Shown here: piece after piece, positions 42,748 to 42,809 of the stretch
How the letters are laid out: the number at the start of each line of letters is the position of its first letter
Numbering within the stretch: the stretch's first letter is position 1
Source: CAZFHZ01 sp964519015
GTDB lineage: Bacteria; Blakebacterota; Blakebacteria; Blakebacterales; CAYUVJ01
Direction: 5' to 3'
Assembly: GCA_964519015.1 (NCBI GenBank)
Contig: CAZFHZ010000015.1
Span: 1 to 42,809 of the forward strand
DNA length: 42,809 bases
The notes under the pieces: generated by a model
Databases searched by the model: none
What the model was told of the DNA's origin: nothing
What the model saw: the letters and a program-made list of their open reading frames with translations, nothing else
Made by a program: the position numbers and the translations under genes

Positions 42748-42809
42748 GCGGCGAACCTCCCTCGTCCTGCTCGTCACGGTCGCGCTCCTGCTGATCGCAC
42801 CGCGGACGG
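42725..42809 (+). CDS. Partial gene, N-terminus of a membrane protein
   Basis: The ATG at 42725 (or GTG at 42734) opens a frame that runs to the window edge: MSRVSGSERRTSLVLLVTV and on, with a basic start followed by a hydrophobic stretch like a signal peptide or membrane anchor. It overlaps the end of the dGTPase gene by 23 bases. The rest lies outside the window, so no family can be named. Confidence 0.45.
   Translation, partial: MSRVSGSERRTSLVLLVTVALLLIAPRT

Noticed and set aside
1..42809. CRISPR arrays, insertion sequences, integrons, rRNA and tRNA genes
   Set aside because: No regularly spaced repeats, transposase or integrase motifs, or RNA gene structures were recognised on reading both strands.

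Overview
This is a high-GC, gene-dense stretch of a Gram-negative bacterial chromosome. The envelope supports this: a tripartite RND efflux system with a TolC-type outer membrane channel, several lipoprotein signal peptides, and Tat-exported iron-sulfur proteins. Acidobacterial-type duplicated permeases next to PadR regulators, six-bladed-propeller lipoproteins and a kinase fused to a propeller are typical of Acidobacteriota, Gemmatimonadota and FCB-related or uncultured phyla. I cannot name the phylum from the sequence alone. No rRNA, tRNA, CRISPR array, integrase or transposase was seen.

Left backbone (1-20459). A branched-chain aminotransferase (ilvE, minus) is divergent from a three-gene redox operon: a Tat-exported DUF362 protein, a NapH-like membrane iron-sulfur protein and a NapG-like ferredoxin. 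An M16 zinc protease lipoprotein (minus) follows, then a small pilin-like protein (plus). Next is a minus-strand efflux operon, tetR-tolC-adaptor-RND, headed by two TGAC-N6-GTCA operator-like sites. Then come glycerate 2-kinase (plus), an asd-lysC operon for the aspartate pathway (minus), and a plus-strand set of an MgtC/DUF4010 membrane protein, a LigD-primase-like protein without its catalytic residues, and a small holin-4-like membrane protein.

Accessory island (about 20460-38131). It lies between the holin-like gene and the DNA-repair methyltransferase gene ogt. It is built from three cassettes. Cassette 1 has a short DUF3800 protein and a propeller lipoprotein. Cassette 2 has a PadR-controlled duplicated permease divergent from an ABC ATPase/permease pair and a second FtsX-type permease. 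Cassette 3 has a Ser/Thr kinase with a C-terminal propeller, overlapping a transglutaminase-like lipoprotein, a membrane-anchored beta-rich protein, another membrane-anchored protein and a truncated CBM9-like gene. Cassettes 1 and 2 each start after a copy of the holin 3' end and finish at a copy of the ogt 3' end. The copies are at 22434-22474 (ogt), 22475-22659 (holin, internally deleted) and 31403-31579 (ogt, about 97% identical to the intact gene by eye). This suggests repeated cassette gain and duplication at one holin/ogt boundary.

Right backbone (38132-42809). It holds ogt (minus), a TlpA-type redoxin with Ca-binding-like loops, two small membrane/coiled-coil proteins (DUF948-like and YtxH-like), a dGTPase-type HD phosphohydrolase, and the start of one more membrane protein cut by the window edge.

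The items most worth a second look are the holin/ogt cassette architecture, the catalytically dead LigD-primase homologue, and the overlapping kinase/transglutaminase-like signalling cluster.
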